From Fonticella tunisiensis (GTDB lineage: Bacteria; Bacillota; Clostridia; Clostridiales; Caloramatoraceae): 64,000 nt of DNA. The notes under the pieces were generated by a model that did not search any database, was not told the DNA's origin, and was given only the letters and a program-made list of their open reading frames with translations. Of the stretch, positions 10,025-18,349 are shown one piece after another (the stretch's first letter is position 1; every line of letters starts with the position of its first letter). The stretch lies in assembly GCF_004364155.1 (NCBI RefSeq), contig NZ_SOAZ01000003.1, forward strand, positions 62,001 through 126,000, in the 5' to 3' direction. The position numbers were made by a program, and so were the translations under genes.

Positions 10025-10069
10025 GTGCCAGGCTCGTGACAAATGGAATCTTTGTCACGAGCCTGGCAC
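10025..10069 (-). terminator. 19-bp perfect palindrome at the pdxA2 stop, REP-like
   Basis: Arms 10025-10043 and 10051-10069 are perfect complements with a 7-base loop. On the minus strand it starts one base after the TAG stop and is followed by TTTTC TTT, so it can end the transcript. The GTGCCAGGCTCGTGAC core resembles the GTGCCAGGC/GTGACAGGC sequences at 60257-60300, 16081-16096 and 31547-31556. Confidence 0.85.
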
Positions 10070-11038
10070 CTAATTAAACATCTCCGCAGTTTTCATAGCT
10101 TCTATCATGCTCTTTTCATCTGCTATACCCTTTCCTGCAATATCAAATGCAGTTCCATGGTCGACGGAGGTTCTAATGATTGGAAGGCCAACGGTCATGT
10201 TTACTCCTGTATCAAAGCCGAGAAGCTTAACCGGGATATGACCCTGGTCGTGGTACATGACCACAACGATATCGTATTTACCTTTTACCGCCTTTAAAAA
10301 CACAGTATCAGGGGGAACAGGCCCCTCTGCATTAATTCCATTTTCCCTGGCCATTTCTATTGCAGGGGTTATTTCCTTTATTTCCTCATCTCCAAATATG
10401 CCGGATTCTCCTGCATGGGGATTAAGCCCTGCAACTGCAATCCTTGGCTCCTTTATGCCCATTTTCTTGAGGGTATCGTTTGCAAGGTTTATAACATCAA
10501 AAACTCTTTCCTTCTTTACCCTGTCACATGCGTTTCTAAGGGATGTATGGGTTGATACGTGTATAACCTTAAGTGGTCCTCCAAATAGCATCATTGAGTA
10601 TTTGCTTGTATTTGTAAGTTTTGCAAATATCTCTGTGTGTCCATCAAAGTTGTGCCCGCCTAGGTGAAGGGCTTCCTTGTTAAGGGGTGCAGTAACTACT
10701 GCCCTGATATCCCCCTCTAGGGCATCCTTTACAGCAGCTTCAACATATCTGAAGGCTGCATCACCGCATTTTGGTGAAACCTTTCCTATTTCAAAGTCCT
10801 CCATAGCAATATCTACAACGTCTATAACGTTTATTCTGCCGCCCTTGTAATCGCCGGCCCTTGAGATTTTATTTACGGGAAGCTCTATCCCAAGCAGGTT
10901 TCTGTAATATTCTATAACTTTAACACTCCCATAGATAACGTATTGGGCTTTAAAGCTGTGCTTTGAAGTTATTGCCTTCAGTGTAACCTCTGGTCCGACG
11001 CCTGCCGGATCTCCCATTGTAATTCCTATCAGATACAT
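10070..11038 (-). CDS. pdxA2: PdxA2-type 4-phospho-D-threonate/erythronate dehydrogenase
   Basis: 322-residue PdxA-family NAD-dependent dehydrogenase. Seen: GDPAGVGPEV near residue 10, TAPLNKEAL near 130 followed by the metal-binding GHNFDGHTE, NPHAGESGIFG, and YHDQGHIPVK with the last metal-ligand histidine. In vitamin B6 synthesis PdxA oxidises 4-phosphohydroxy-threonine. Here, beside a DUF1537-kinase remnant and a PrpR-like activator, the catabolic PdxA2 role (oxidising phosphorylated C4 acid sugars) fits better. No other pdx genes are near. Its ATG directly follows the TAA of the fused remnant. Because the kinase is broken, it may lack substrate. Confidence 0.85.
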   Translation of the reverse strand: MYLIGITMGDPAGVGPEVTLKAITSKHSFKAQYVIYGSVKVIEYYRNLLGIELPVNKISRAGDYKGGRINVIDVVDIAMEDFEIGKVSPKCGDAAFRYVEAAVKDALEGDIRAVVTAPLNKEALHLGGHNFDGHTEIFAKLTNTSKYSMMLFGGPLKVIHVSTHTSLRNACDRVKKERVFDVINLANDTLKKMGIKEPRIAVAGLNPHAGESGIFGDEEIKEITPAIEMARENGINAEGPVPPDTVFLKAVKGKYDIVVVMYHDQGHIPVKLLGFDTGVNMTVGLPIIRTSVDHGTAFDIAGKGIADEKSMIEAMKTAEMFN

Positions 11039-11574
11039 TTAGCATTTCTCCTTTAACCTTTTTATACAGTAATCTATTGAATCTTCCTTCCCAAAGGCTC
11101 CTGCCTTTGTTACAGCCTTAAGTCCGTCCCAATTTCCTCCCTTTAAGGACATCAGTGGTATTCCAGGCAGAAGTTCACTTAATATCTTTGATCCTCCCGA
11201 CCCCAGGTTTTTAATTACTCCAATTGCAGTATCTCCCCCCGTGAGAAACAATCCTGAAACCTTAACCTTCGATACTATTTCCATGTCTGCAAGCCTTGGA
11301 TCAGCTGCTGCAATAGCTGAAGGCGTTGCTACCGCGCTTCCATCTGTTGTACCGATTGCAGCACCAACTGCCTTCTTTACGCCAAAAAGTGAATAAGTAT
11401 AATATCCAGCAAGTCCTGTTAAAATAACCACCATAAATCCAAGGAGTAATCCAGGAGCTCCTGCCTTAATTATGGTTTTAAAGTCAAGAGCTGCTCCAAG
11501 GACTATCATTGTATAGAAGGGCCCATCGTTCGTGGTTAAGGCAACTCCTTTTGAATAGTTTTCATTATTTCCAT
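11039..11574 (-). pseudogene. Fused remnant: KdgT-like permease middle plus C terminus of a C4 acid-sugar kinase
   Basis: The open frame at 11039-11509 has two unrelated halves. Residues 1-75 match 2-keto-3-deoxygluconate permease (hydrophobic helices, GSAVATPSAIAAADP). Residues 80-156 match the C-terminal nucleotide-binding part of DUF1537 kinases (FLTGGDTAIGV, GGNWDGLKAVTKAGAFG). Upstream the frame continues as TTNDGPFYT, also permease-like, without a start. In another frame, ATG 11574 gives MEIMKTIQK, a typical permease N terminus that soon stops. At least two deletions therefore removed most of the permease and most of the kinase. A functional product is unlikely. Confidence 0.8.
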
Positions 11575-11598
11575 GTGTACTTCTTCTTAGTATATTTA

Positions 11599-11614
11599 TG
11601 CAAATACCATGCCA
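11599..11614 (-). promoter_or_regulatory. Sigma-54 (-24/-12) promoter
   Basis: The minus strand reads TGGCATGGTATTTGCA, matching the consensus TGGCACGRNNNTTGCW at every defined position but one. It lies about 25 bases ahead of the remnant start at 11574 and faces the pdxA2 operon. The sigma-54 activator at 11962-13854 lies immediately upstream, so this is its likely target. Confidence 0.85.
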
Positions 11615-11644
11615 AACCTAATGTAATACTTTGTGCTAGTTCAG

Positions 11645-11845
11645 GGGCAGAGGGTCGATAAAAAATATATGAAATTCACATAAAGCGATCAAATATAAGT
11701 TCTTGGCGAAGGGATGCAGAAAAATCCTAGAACTTTCGTGGCTTAAGCAAGGCGAGTTTAACGAAAGTTCTTGATTTTTCAAATCCCAAGCCTTAGAACT
11801 TCTTTGCTAAGCGTACTGGTGAATGAAATATATTTTTTATCGCAG
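11645..11845. repeat. Foldback intergenic repeat, copy 2
   Basis: About 201 bp related to copy 1 at 3727-3930. Perfect 15-bp terminal inverted repeats (11656-11670 and 11828-11842). An inner inverted pair (AAATCCTAGAACTTTCG near 11723, CGAAAGTTCTTGATTTTT near 11763) predicts a long hairpin. Outside the core, TTGTGCTAG on the left and CTAGCACAAC on the right (near 11630 and 11865) are also inverted, so the element may reach about 11628-11885. It sits between the sigma-54 promoter and the activator gene. Confidence 0.75.
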
Positions 11846-11943
11846 TGTTGATCTGTAAATTTATCTAGCACAACGAGTTAATTTAATGATTTTTCATTAA
11901 TTTTGGATTTCTCTCGTTGCATAATGCAACTTTCTGATGTTGC

Positions 11944-11982
11944 AAAAAGGACACTATTGTATTAGACAACAGTGTCCTTTTT
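11944..11982 (-). terminator. Terminator overlapping the end of the activator gene
   Basis: Arms 11944-11960 and 11966-11982 pair almost perfectly with a 5-base loop and end in a T run on the minus strand. The last codons and stop (11962-11964) of the activator lie inside the hairpin. Confidence 0.85.
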
Positions 11983-13854
11983 AAGCTTTCTCCAGATGGT
12001 GCTTCTATCTATTCCAAGTATTTTTGCAGCCTCGCTTATGTTTCCGCAGCACTTTTCTATTACCTTATTTATATAGTTTATCTCAAGCTCCCGAAGGCTT
12101 ATAAGTGGAACATCATCACAAAACTCTTTATTTATAGTTGTGTCTTCTTTTACATTAGAAACAGCTTCTACATCCTTTAGCTGTATTATATCCCCTTCGC
12201 AAAGAGCTACGGCCCTTTCCATAATGCCCTGAAGCTCTCTGATATTACCCCTGTAATTGTAGGATAATAAATAATCCTGAACTTCACTGCTTATGCCTGT
12301 TATATTTTTGCCATATCTAAGAGAATACTTATTTATAAAATGGTTTATAAGGGGAATAACGTCTTCCCGCCTAAACCTTAATGCCGGTATGTAAAGGGTT
12401 AGTATGTTAATTCTGTAATATAAGTCCTCCCTGAACTTATTTTCACTGACCATTTTGGCGATGTCCTTGTTAGTTGCAGCTATGATCCTTACATCTATGG
12501 GGATTACCTTATCATCCCCAATCCTCATAACCTCCTTCTGCTGAAGAACCCTCAAAAGCCTTGCCTGAAATTCCATTGAAAGCTCCCCTATTTCATCCAG
12601 AAATATACTTCCTTTGTGGGCAAGTTCAAAAAGCCCCGGTTTACCGCCTCTCTTTGCCCCCGTGAAGGCCCCCTCAACATATCCGAATAGCTCGCTTTCA
12701 AGAAGATTTGGCGGAAGTGCTGCACAGTTTACAGCGACAAAGGGTCCATTTCTCCTTGGACTTTCATTATGAATGCTCTGAGCAAATAGTTCCTTTCCTA
12801 CACCGGATTCCCCAAGGATTAAAACTGGAGAATCTATTTTGCTGTACTTTTTAGCCCTTTCAATGCACTCCTCCATCGCCCTGCTTACATGAACTATATT
12901 ATCAAAGTTATACTTTGCAACGAAACCCTTCTTAACCTGTTCACGCCTTATTTTATACTCCAAATCCTGTATCTGCGTAACATCCTGAAAGGTTGCAACG
13001 GCTCCGACTATCTTATCATCCACAACAATAGGAACTCTGTTTGTGACTATTTTACACCTGTTTATATCCTGCAGAACGCCTATTTCCTTGCTCCCAGATT
13101 CAATAACCTTGAGCATGCCGGTATTGGGAATAACCTCTCCTACCTTTCTTCCGACAACCTCCGATGCCCTCCTTTGAAATATCCATTCAGCTGCCGGATT
13201 AAAAGTGGTGATTATACCATGCTTGTCTACAGCAAGTATTCCATCGTTTATAAAATCCAAAATGGTTTTAAATTTTTCAGCCTTTGCCTTTTCAGTTTTA
13301 GTCACCTCAAGTATCCTCATTGCCTCCTGTACTGAGTCATATATAGACTCCTTTCCGGAGGTTATTAAATAACTTTCACAGCCATATGCCCTGGCACTTT
13401 TATATCCTATGGCATCTCCAATAAAAACTTTAATGCCTCTAGAAATCGCCTCTTCTATCACCAATGGGGCAGTTACTTCATTATCAAAAAGAAACATCTC
13501 AACATCGACGTTTAAAAGCTCAGCAACCGTATCGCATCCGTAGATGACATTTCTATATCCGGCAACCCCTATTTTCCCCGGGTATTTCATTAAATTTTTA
13601 AATCCCCTCAGTATGTCAAAGGAGCTCATCTTTATTTCAACTACCGGAACCTCCACGGCCCCCTTAATCATGGTGTAGGTTCCTCCCCTCGAAATTAAAA
13701 CCTGAGCTCCTTCCTTTACGGCCCTCTGTGCAGCCTTTACACCATCGCTCAAATCCCCTATGACAACATCAATATCAAAGCCGTTTTTCTTGATAACCTC
13801 CCTGGCCATATTCCCCAGATTTTCATAGGGAGCAATAAGCACAATTTCGCCCAT
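11962..13854 (-). CDS. PrpR-type sigma-54 activator (PrpR_N, PAS, AAA+, Fis HTH)
   Basis: 630-residue enhancer-binding protein. Domains in order: PrpR-like ligand-sensing N terminus (about 5-180), PAS domain (about 200-300, FINDGILAVDKHG), AAA+ domain (about 325-560) with Walker A GESGVGKE, the sigma-54 contact loop GAFTGAK and Walker B IFLDEIGE, and a C-terminal Fis-type helix-turn-helix (NISEAAKILGIDRSTIWRKL). It should bind upstream of the -24/-12 promoter at 11599-11614 and switch on the acid-sugar operon in response to a small ligand. It appears intact although its operon is damaged. Confidence 0.93.
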   Translation of the reverse strand: MGEIVLIAPYENLGNMAREVIKKNGFDIDVVIGDLSDGVKAAQRAVKEGAQVLISRGGTYTMIKGAVEVPVVEIKMSSFDILRGFKNLMKYPGKIGVAGYRNVIYGCDTVAELLNVDVEMFLFDNEVTAPLVIEEAISRGIKVFIGDAIGYKSARAYGCESYLITSGKESIYDSVQEAMRILEVTKTEKAKAEKFKTILDFINDGILAVDKHGIITTFNPAAEWIFQRRASEVVGRKVGEVIPNTGMLKVIESGSKEIGVLQDINRCKIVTNRVPIVVDDKIVGAVATFQDVTQIQDLEYKIRREQVKKGFVAKYNFDNIVHVSRAMEECIERAKKYSKIDSPVLILGESGVGKELFAQSIHNESPRRNGPFVAVNCAALPPNLLESELFGYVEGAFTGAKRGGKPGLFELAHKGSIFLDEIGELSMEFQARLLRVLQQKEVMRIGDDKVIPIDVRIIAATNKDIAKMVSENKFREDLYYRINILTLYIPALRFRREDVIPLINHFINKYSLRYGKNITGISSEVQDYLLSYNYRGNIRELQGIMERAVALCEGDIIQLKDVEAVSNVKEDTTINKEFCDDVPLISLRELEINYINKVIEKCCGNISEAAKILGIDRSTIWRKLKKDTVV

Positions 13855-13958
13855 ACATAATGCCTCCCGATATTTTCATCATTACGTCAAGATCCTGTAA
13901 AATCACATTTTAATCACATATTCTGCCTTTTATAAATTTTTCTTCTTTTTCGATAATA

Positions 13959-14155
13959 TCAAATATAACCTTGAAATACAATTTTAAGATATTTCCTTGC
14001 AGTCATTCCTGTAATTGAAGAAAACACTGTCACTAATACTGCAAAGATAAAAAAGACACTTCTCCCCTTAATGTTCAAATCATCTATAACATACTTTTGT
14101 ACTAAAAATAAACCTGCCAAGCTCATGAACAGATTGGTGGCGTCGAGAGTGCCTT
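13959..14155 (-). pseudogene. C-terminal scrap of a membrane protein
   Basis: The minus strand has an open frame of about 65 codons without a usable start: DATNLFMSLAGLFLVQKYV, a polar loop, then a hydrophobic VFFIFAVLVTVFSSITG helix and a basic end. It looks like the last two helices of a transporter or other membrane protein. The family is not recognised. The rest of the 13855-14199 gap holds nothing else I can name. Confidence 0.4.
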
Positions 14156-14199
14156 GTTAAAATACTCCTCCAATAATTTGATGCGATAGGTGAAGTCTA

Positions 14200-14754
14200 T
14201 CATTCATAATTCATAATCATGTCTATGTTATCTAATATAAACCTCTTTCCAATATCGTTGAAAACTACCATTTCATATTCGTTTCCGTTATAATTTCTTT
14301 TTTCGATTTCCATTCCATAATCTTTTGACTTCTCATTGATCACGGTTCGCATTTTTCCATGCTCATTTTTATGCTCACTTAATAAACCCATTTTCTTTAA
14401 CTGTTTGTTTAATTCAACACCAGTTAATTTCTTACTCCTGCTTAAATCAATTACACTATTGATACATCTTGCAATTTCATTTACTCCAATCTTACGTTCA
14501 GGAAATACGACCAATTTCTTTTCCTCATCCGTAATGATAAATTTACTCGGTTTGTTACCAGTTTTGTTAACCTTCCCCTCAATCACTTTGCTTAATACAT
14601 CCGATACATAAAAAAAGCACCGTATTATTCTTGGATCGTTTAAAAAGCTTTCGTCATTTATGGGTTTTCCATTTACAGGGTTAATACCATTTGCTATTTT
14701 TTGCAGAATTTCTTTTGCTTTTATCATTTTTTCTTTGTCATCCAGCAAGATCAT
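14200..14754 (-). CDS. Conserved-looking protein of unknown function
   Basis: About 184 residues, charged and without signal or membrane segment. Notable stretches: NPVNGKPINDESFLNDPRIIRCFFYVSDVL near 28-57, an INEIARCIN-like helical middle, and a C-terminal half rich in Lys and Glu with GMEIEKRNYNGNEYEMVVF. I do not recognise the family with confidence. Start is uncertain: GGAGGGA touches ATG 14754, and a TTG at 14748 has better spacing. It stands alone between decayed sequence, and AT-rich DNA (14764-15006) upstream shows only a small hairpin near 14922-14948. Confidence 0.65.
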   Translation of the reverse strand: MILLDDKEKMIKAKEILQKIANGINPVNGKPINDESFLNDPRIIRCFFYVSDVLSKVIEGKVNKTGNKPSKFIITDEEKKLVVFPERKIGVNEIARCINSVIDLSRSKKLTGVELNKQLKKMGLLSEHKNEHGKMRTVINEKSKDYGMEIEKRNYNGNEYEMVVFNDIGKRFILDNIDMIMNYE

Positions 14755-15006
14755 TCCCTCCAATAAAATAAACCTATAGATTTCACATAACTACCGCATA
14801 AACTTATACTGGTTATATCCTCCAATTATTTCTATATTATACAACATATTCTTAATTATTTTTAATATTATACCACATATTTGTATTGATGGTAATTGAG
14901 GAAATTGCACAATTCAAATTTATGCAAATCCTCGATCGTGCATAATTTTTTGTAATTTTAAGTGCACTTTAATAAGCTATCCAACTTACCTGTGGATAAC
15001 TAAAAA

Positions 15007-15249
15007 TTAATAAGTTTGTATTAAGCAGCTGAGGTAATCTTCATCCTTTCCCCAGTAGGTAAGTTCATAACCCATTGAACATACCGGATGAAGGTTTTCA
15101 TTCAATCCTTCAGGCGGAGCAAAACTACCTCTTTTATTGTAGGCTATAATTGCCTGACCCTCTGTATTATTTATGATATAGTTGTAATTATCTTCTATAT
15201 CATATATTGAATCCATAATAAAGTATTTTGGTGAAAATACTAAAATCAA
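15007..15249 (-). pseudogene. DDE transposase fragment
   Basis: 80 codons resembling the part of IS4/IS1182-like transposases from the second catalytic Asp onwards: FIMDSIYDIEDNYNYII, then AIIAYNKRGSFAPPEGLNE, a PVCSMGYELTYWG stretch and an abrupt end. Real transposases continue with a cysteine-rich loop and the catalytic Glu. Upstream (15250-15370, minus) are further degraded transposase-like words in other frames. Related scraps lie at 4141-4260 and 16015-16080. Confidence 0.65.
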
Positions 15250-15512
15250 GTTGAGCCAAAACCATTTGTAATTTTGTTTCTTTCTGAATTTTATAATTTC
15301 TTCAAAGGATAAAAAGCATTCTTGTCGAATATAGATAAATGGAATTCACATCTTTGTTGGATTATTTTGGTGCCATTTAATTTATTCAACATTTAGGATA
15401 AATTTCTTTTGTATTAAGAAAAAGTTAGTTATATCAAAGATTTATAAATATAAAATTTCCTCAATTCATATTTTAAGAATATTATGTTCTTTTTTATTTG
15501 TATAAAAAGCAA

Positions 15513-15938
15513 TTATTCCAAAGTTAGGTCTACTGCAAGTTCTTCAATTTCTAAAATATATTCATTCTTATCGTAGTGATTGTTCGCAACTTTAAATATA
15601 ATAGTATCACCTACTTTAAATTTTTTGACCATTTCGCCAAGTTCACCCAATTTAGGTATTTTATGTTTTTTATTTGGGTCGGCTATTCCTGAAACCGATA
15701 TACTATCTAATTTATATTTTATCTGATGATTTGCTTTGATTTCAGATATAAAATAACGCCTACTTGATATGGGAGAAACTTCCATTGTGGCAATGCCGTC
15801 TTTCTGATTTATACTTTCAATTTTTCCTATGTAGTAGCCTCTTTGTTTATGTATGTTGAATCTGCTAATAGCAATAATTAGATTACTTATTGCTAAAATA
15901 AGTATAAAATATTTCAAGAAAGCTTTTCTTTTTTTCAT
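15513..15938 (-). CDS. Small membrane-anchored or secreted protein, unknown function
   Basis: 141 residues. Basic start (KKRK), one hydrophobic segment at about 9-25, then a beta-rich soluble domain outside (GYYIGKIESINQKDGIATMEV, FKVGDTIIFKV), which looks like an OB- or SH3-like barrel. There is no lipobox cysteine. Good AAAGGAG site before ATG 15938. No recognisable relatives from sequence alone; stands alone. Confidence 0.7.
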   Translation of the reverse strand: MKKRKAFLKYFILILAISNLIIAISRFNIHKQRGYYIGKIESINQKDGIATMEVSPISSRRYFISEIKANHQIKYKLDSISVSGIADPNKKHKIPKLGELGEMVKKFKVGDTIIFKVANNHYDKNEYILEIEELAVDLTLE

Positions 15939-16014
15939 ATTTTTACTCCTTTCTTATACTATAAATATGTTTGAACATTGTTTTTTAACAGAGCCTTAAA
16001 TTAATTTGGTACGA

Positions 16015-16080
16015 AAATACTTTATTATGGATTCAATATATAATATAGAAGATAATTACAACTATATCATAAATAACTCA
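16015..16080 (+). pseudogene. Transposase scrap, third copy
   Basis: The plus strand encodes KYFIMDSIYNIEDNYNYIINN, nearly the same as the start of the fragment at 15007-15249 but on the other strand. It ends at AACTCA, where a REP-like CATGTGCCTGTCAC sequence begins. Confidence 0.6.
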
Positions 16081-16088
16081 TGTGCCTG

Positions 16089-16762
16089 TCACCTATAAGA
16101 TGCCCTTCTAAAAGCGTATGTTAGAGCTAGAAGAATAAATATAAAAACTAATCCATTTATTGAAAAAAGAACTATGTTATCTAGCTTCATGTACTTCAAA
16201 ACCAGTAATAAAATAACGGGTAAAGCGAATAGGCCTCCAAATGTCAATCTATCCCTCATAGTTACCACTGGTTTGCCCTTAAAGGCTGACTTTTTGACTC
16301 CATAGAATACCCACTTGATTACTATTACTCCTATACCCCACAAAAGCACATTATAAATCCTTATGCTGTATATAAGATTAATGCGCTTATTAATCAGCAT
16401 GCCATCAACTAAAACGCTTATACCAAAATCTATTGCCGTTAATAGCAATATTATCTGGAAGAATATGAACATTTTGCTGAAAAACATTCTTTTTCTAGTG
16501 TCGCTGTCTCCTGCAATTTCCCTTATCATCTCATCACAGAAGGCTTTGTAGTCACCCCCTATTATTTCATCTACACTCCTGCCCTTTTCTGTCCTTCAAG
16601 GAAGTTGCTGAGAATATCCTGTATTAAAAGCTCTGCGTCACTTTCTGGAAGCTCTGATGCTCTTATGTAGGATATAATTTCGTCGAATACCTTTAGATAT
16701 TCCTCTCTAAGAATACTCTTAAAATGATTTGTTTCTTTAACATACTTATTAATCTTACCCAT
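16089..16762 (-). pseudogene. DUF1048-type membrane protein, interrupted by a frameshift
   Basis: Partner of the PadR gene just upstream. From ATG 16762 the first frame ends with LEGQKRAGV and a stop at 16571-16573. In the shifted frame the protein continues as SVDEIIGGDYKAFCDEMIREI, the usual DUF1048 order (…EGQ-S-V-EVLG-D-FC…), then four membrane helices to 16089. One missing base near 16574-16578 explains both halves. If read separately, the second half could start at ATG 16529. Its stop codon TGA lies within a REP-like GTGACAGGC sequence, so the natural C terminus may also be lost. Confidence 0.7.
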
Positions 16763-16763
16763 T

Positions 16764-17087
16764 TTACTCATCCCCCATTATTTTATCCACAATATTTTTC
16801 ATTTCAGTCCACATATTTTCAAAGTCCTTAAGTTCGTCCTCTCCTGCCTTTGACAGGGTATAATATTTTCTCTTAGGTCCGAAGGGAGACTCCTTAAACT
16901 GGGAATTAAGATACCCTGCCTTTTCCAGCCTTATTAAAAGAGGATAAATACTTCCCTCACTAATATCAATAAGCCCAATATTTTTAAGTTTTTCAACTAT
17001 TTCATACCCATAGGTTTCATGATTTTCAATTATTTTCAATACACATCCCTCAAGTATACCCTTTAATAGTTGTGTCCTGTTAGCCAT
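16764..17087 (-). CDS. PadR-family transcriptional regulator
   Basis: 107 residues with the PadR winged helix: a GYEIVEKL recognition region, SEGSIYPLLIRLEKAGYL (helix and turn), and the wing KRKYYTLSKAGEDEL. ATG 17087 is preferred over the upstream TTG. The gene slightly overlaps the DUF1048 gene, the classic PadR-DUF1048 pair. A 17-bp inverted repeat covers the region just upstream (17093-17142), which suggests self-repression. Confidence 0.93.
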   Translation of the reverse strand: MANRTQLLKGILEGCVLKIIENHETYGYEIVEKLKNIGLIDISEGSIYPLLIRLEKAGYLNSQFKESPFGPKRKYYTLSKAGEDELKDFENMWTEMKNIVDKIMGDE

Positions 17088-17092
17088 ACCCT

Positions 17093-17142
17093 CACTACCT
17101 TGCAATACATATTACCTAACTATATTGTATTGCAAGGTAGTG
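17093..17142. promoter_or_regulatory. Long inverted repeat, candidate PadR operator
   Basis: Arms 17093-17109 and 17126-17142 are perfect 17-bp complements around a 16-base AT-rich spacer that could hold a -10 region. The inner TACAT…TGTA halves resemble PadR sites (ATGT-N-ACAT). It lies directly ahead of the padR start. Confidence 0.7.
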
Positions 17143-17320
17143 TTGATGTAAAGTGCTGCTTAATGAAAATAAGATAATTTTTTCATGTTTATGGAGGATC
17201 GCTAACAACCTATGGATAAATAATTAATCTCACCGCTAATTGCCTTAAAAAAACTTCTCCAAACAAGCATAAAGCATGAAATTTTCCTATGCTTGTAATG
17301 CATATAATATTTTTTCTTAG

Positions 17321-17401
17321 GTGGAAGTAGCAGAGTCTGCAAAAATTCTTATAGAAATGAACAGGGACATGATGGATAAGTTAGGGAGATTCAGGCTTTA
17401 G
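17321..17401 (+). pseudogene. C-terminal scrap of a methyl-accepting chemotaxis protein
   Basis: 26 codons reading VEVAESAKILIEMN then MMDKLGRFRL and a stop, a typical MCP tail (helix, then a -KF-like end). No upstream receptor. The remaining 17143-17490 interval contains only a small CAAGCATA hairpin (17264-17295) and AT-rich DNA. Confidence 0.5.
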
Positions 17402-17489
17402 TATTAACGAAAAGAATAGGTCCAAATCCCCATCCTTTTCTATTAATTCCTTAAAGTTCAGCACAGAAAGCCTTTGTTTTAAATCTTTA

Positions 17490-18078
17490 CTATGTTAATT
17501 TCACTAGCAATTTCTTTTCAAGCTTTAGTGTAACTATAAGGGAAGTATCCCCTTCTTCAAAGTCATTCCTGTCGCGGGTGCAAACTATTTTTCCATCCTT
17601 CATAATGAGTATCCTGTCTCACAAATCCTGAACCGAATCCAGAAGATGCGTACTTATAAGTATGGATACACCCTTTCCCTTGAGTTCGGATATTTATATT
17701 TTTAGTAATCTTTATGGTCTTTGGGCCAAGCCCTATCACAGGCTCATTTATAAGTATTATCTTAAGCTGAGTAATGAGGCAGCTGCATATACTCACCTTC
17801 TGCATCATCCACTTTGAAAGCTCACTGCCATACTTATCCTTCCTGTCCCAGAGTTTGCACATCGTTAAAAGCCTTTCAACCTCTTACTTATGACCCTTGA
17901 TACCATAGGCATGGGCCATAAATTCAAATGGGACTTCCTGCATCAATGATCTCTCAATCTATTATCTCCACAGACTTAAATTCCGATAGTTTCTACCGTA
18001 CTTCTCAACAGGCTTATACCACCAACATTTTTAACTCTTTTAACCCTTGATTTAGAATAGTTCTCTTGCATTAATATC
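17490..18078 (-). pseudogene. Decayed ABC transporter ATPase
   Basis: Several frames on the minus strand together spell an ABC ATPase: an N-terminal stretch (NYSKS…VKNVGGISLL), then after a deletion that removed the Walker A region FMAHAYGIKGHK, YGSELSKWMMQKVSICSC (degraded signature), IILINEPVIGLGPK (Walker B, with D changed to N), STHLLDSVQDL-stop-DRILIMKDGKIV, ending at 17490. It has multiple frameshifts and stops, and a good AAAGGAGG site remains near 18085. It is clearly dead. Confidence 0.8.
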
Positions 18079-18120
18079 TCTATCTTGGTTGGTACCTCCT
18101 TTAGGACATGCCCATTCTCT

Positions 18121-18177
18121 TATAATTCTCCAAGTTTAAAAATAAAATTACCTTAATTCATAACTTGGAGAATTATA
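18121..18177. repeat. 16-bp inverted repeat, possibly the end hairpin of an IS200/IS605 element
   Basis: Arms 18121-18136 and 18162-18177 are perfect complements with a 25-base AT-rich spacer. It lies 8 bases beyond the stop of the TnpB remnant, where IS605-type elements carry their right-end hairpin. It could alternatively be an operator of the dead ABC gene. Confidence 0.5.
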
Positions 18178-18184
18178 TAGGTTT

Positions 18185-18312
18185 CTACTTCCTTTTATTT
18201 TTAATTTTATAATTGGAAACATATATATTTAAGTCTTTTACCTCTGTATTTTGGTGCCCACAATTAGAACATAACTGACCTGAAGGGTAGAGAGTATCTA
18301 TTTTGTGTGCTG
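18185..18312 (-). pseudogene. TnpB C-terminal zinc-ribbon fragment (IS200/IS605 type)
   Basis: The minus strand encodes KIDTLYPSGQLCSNCGHQN followed by TEVKDL, the first half of the TnpB zinc ribbon (…YPSSQLCSxCGxKNxxVKDL…). The second CxxC and the HDRD end are missing: the frame runs into Lys/Asn-rich sequence and stops. No RuvC active-site region remains upstream. Confidence 0.65.
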
Positions 18313-18349
18313 TCCTACAATATCATTAATCGTCACCCTTAGGTGCTTA

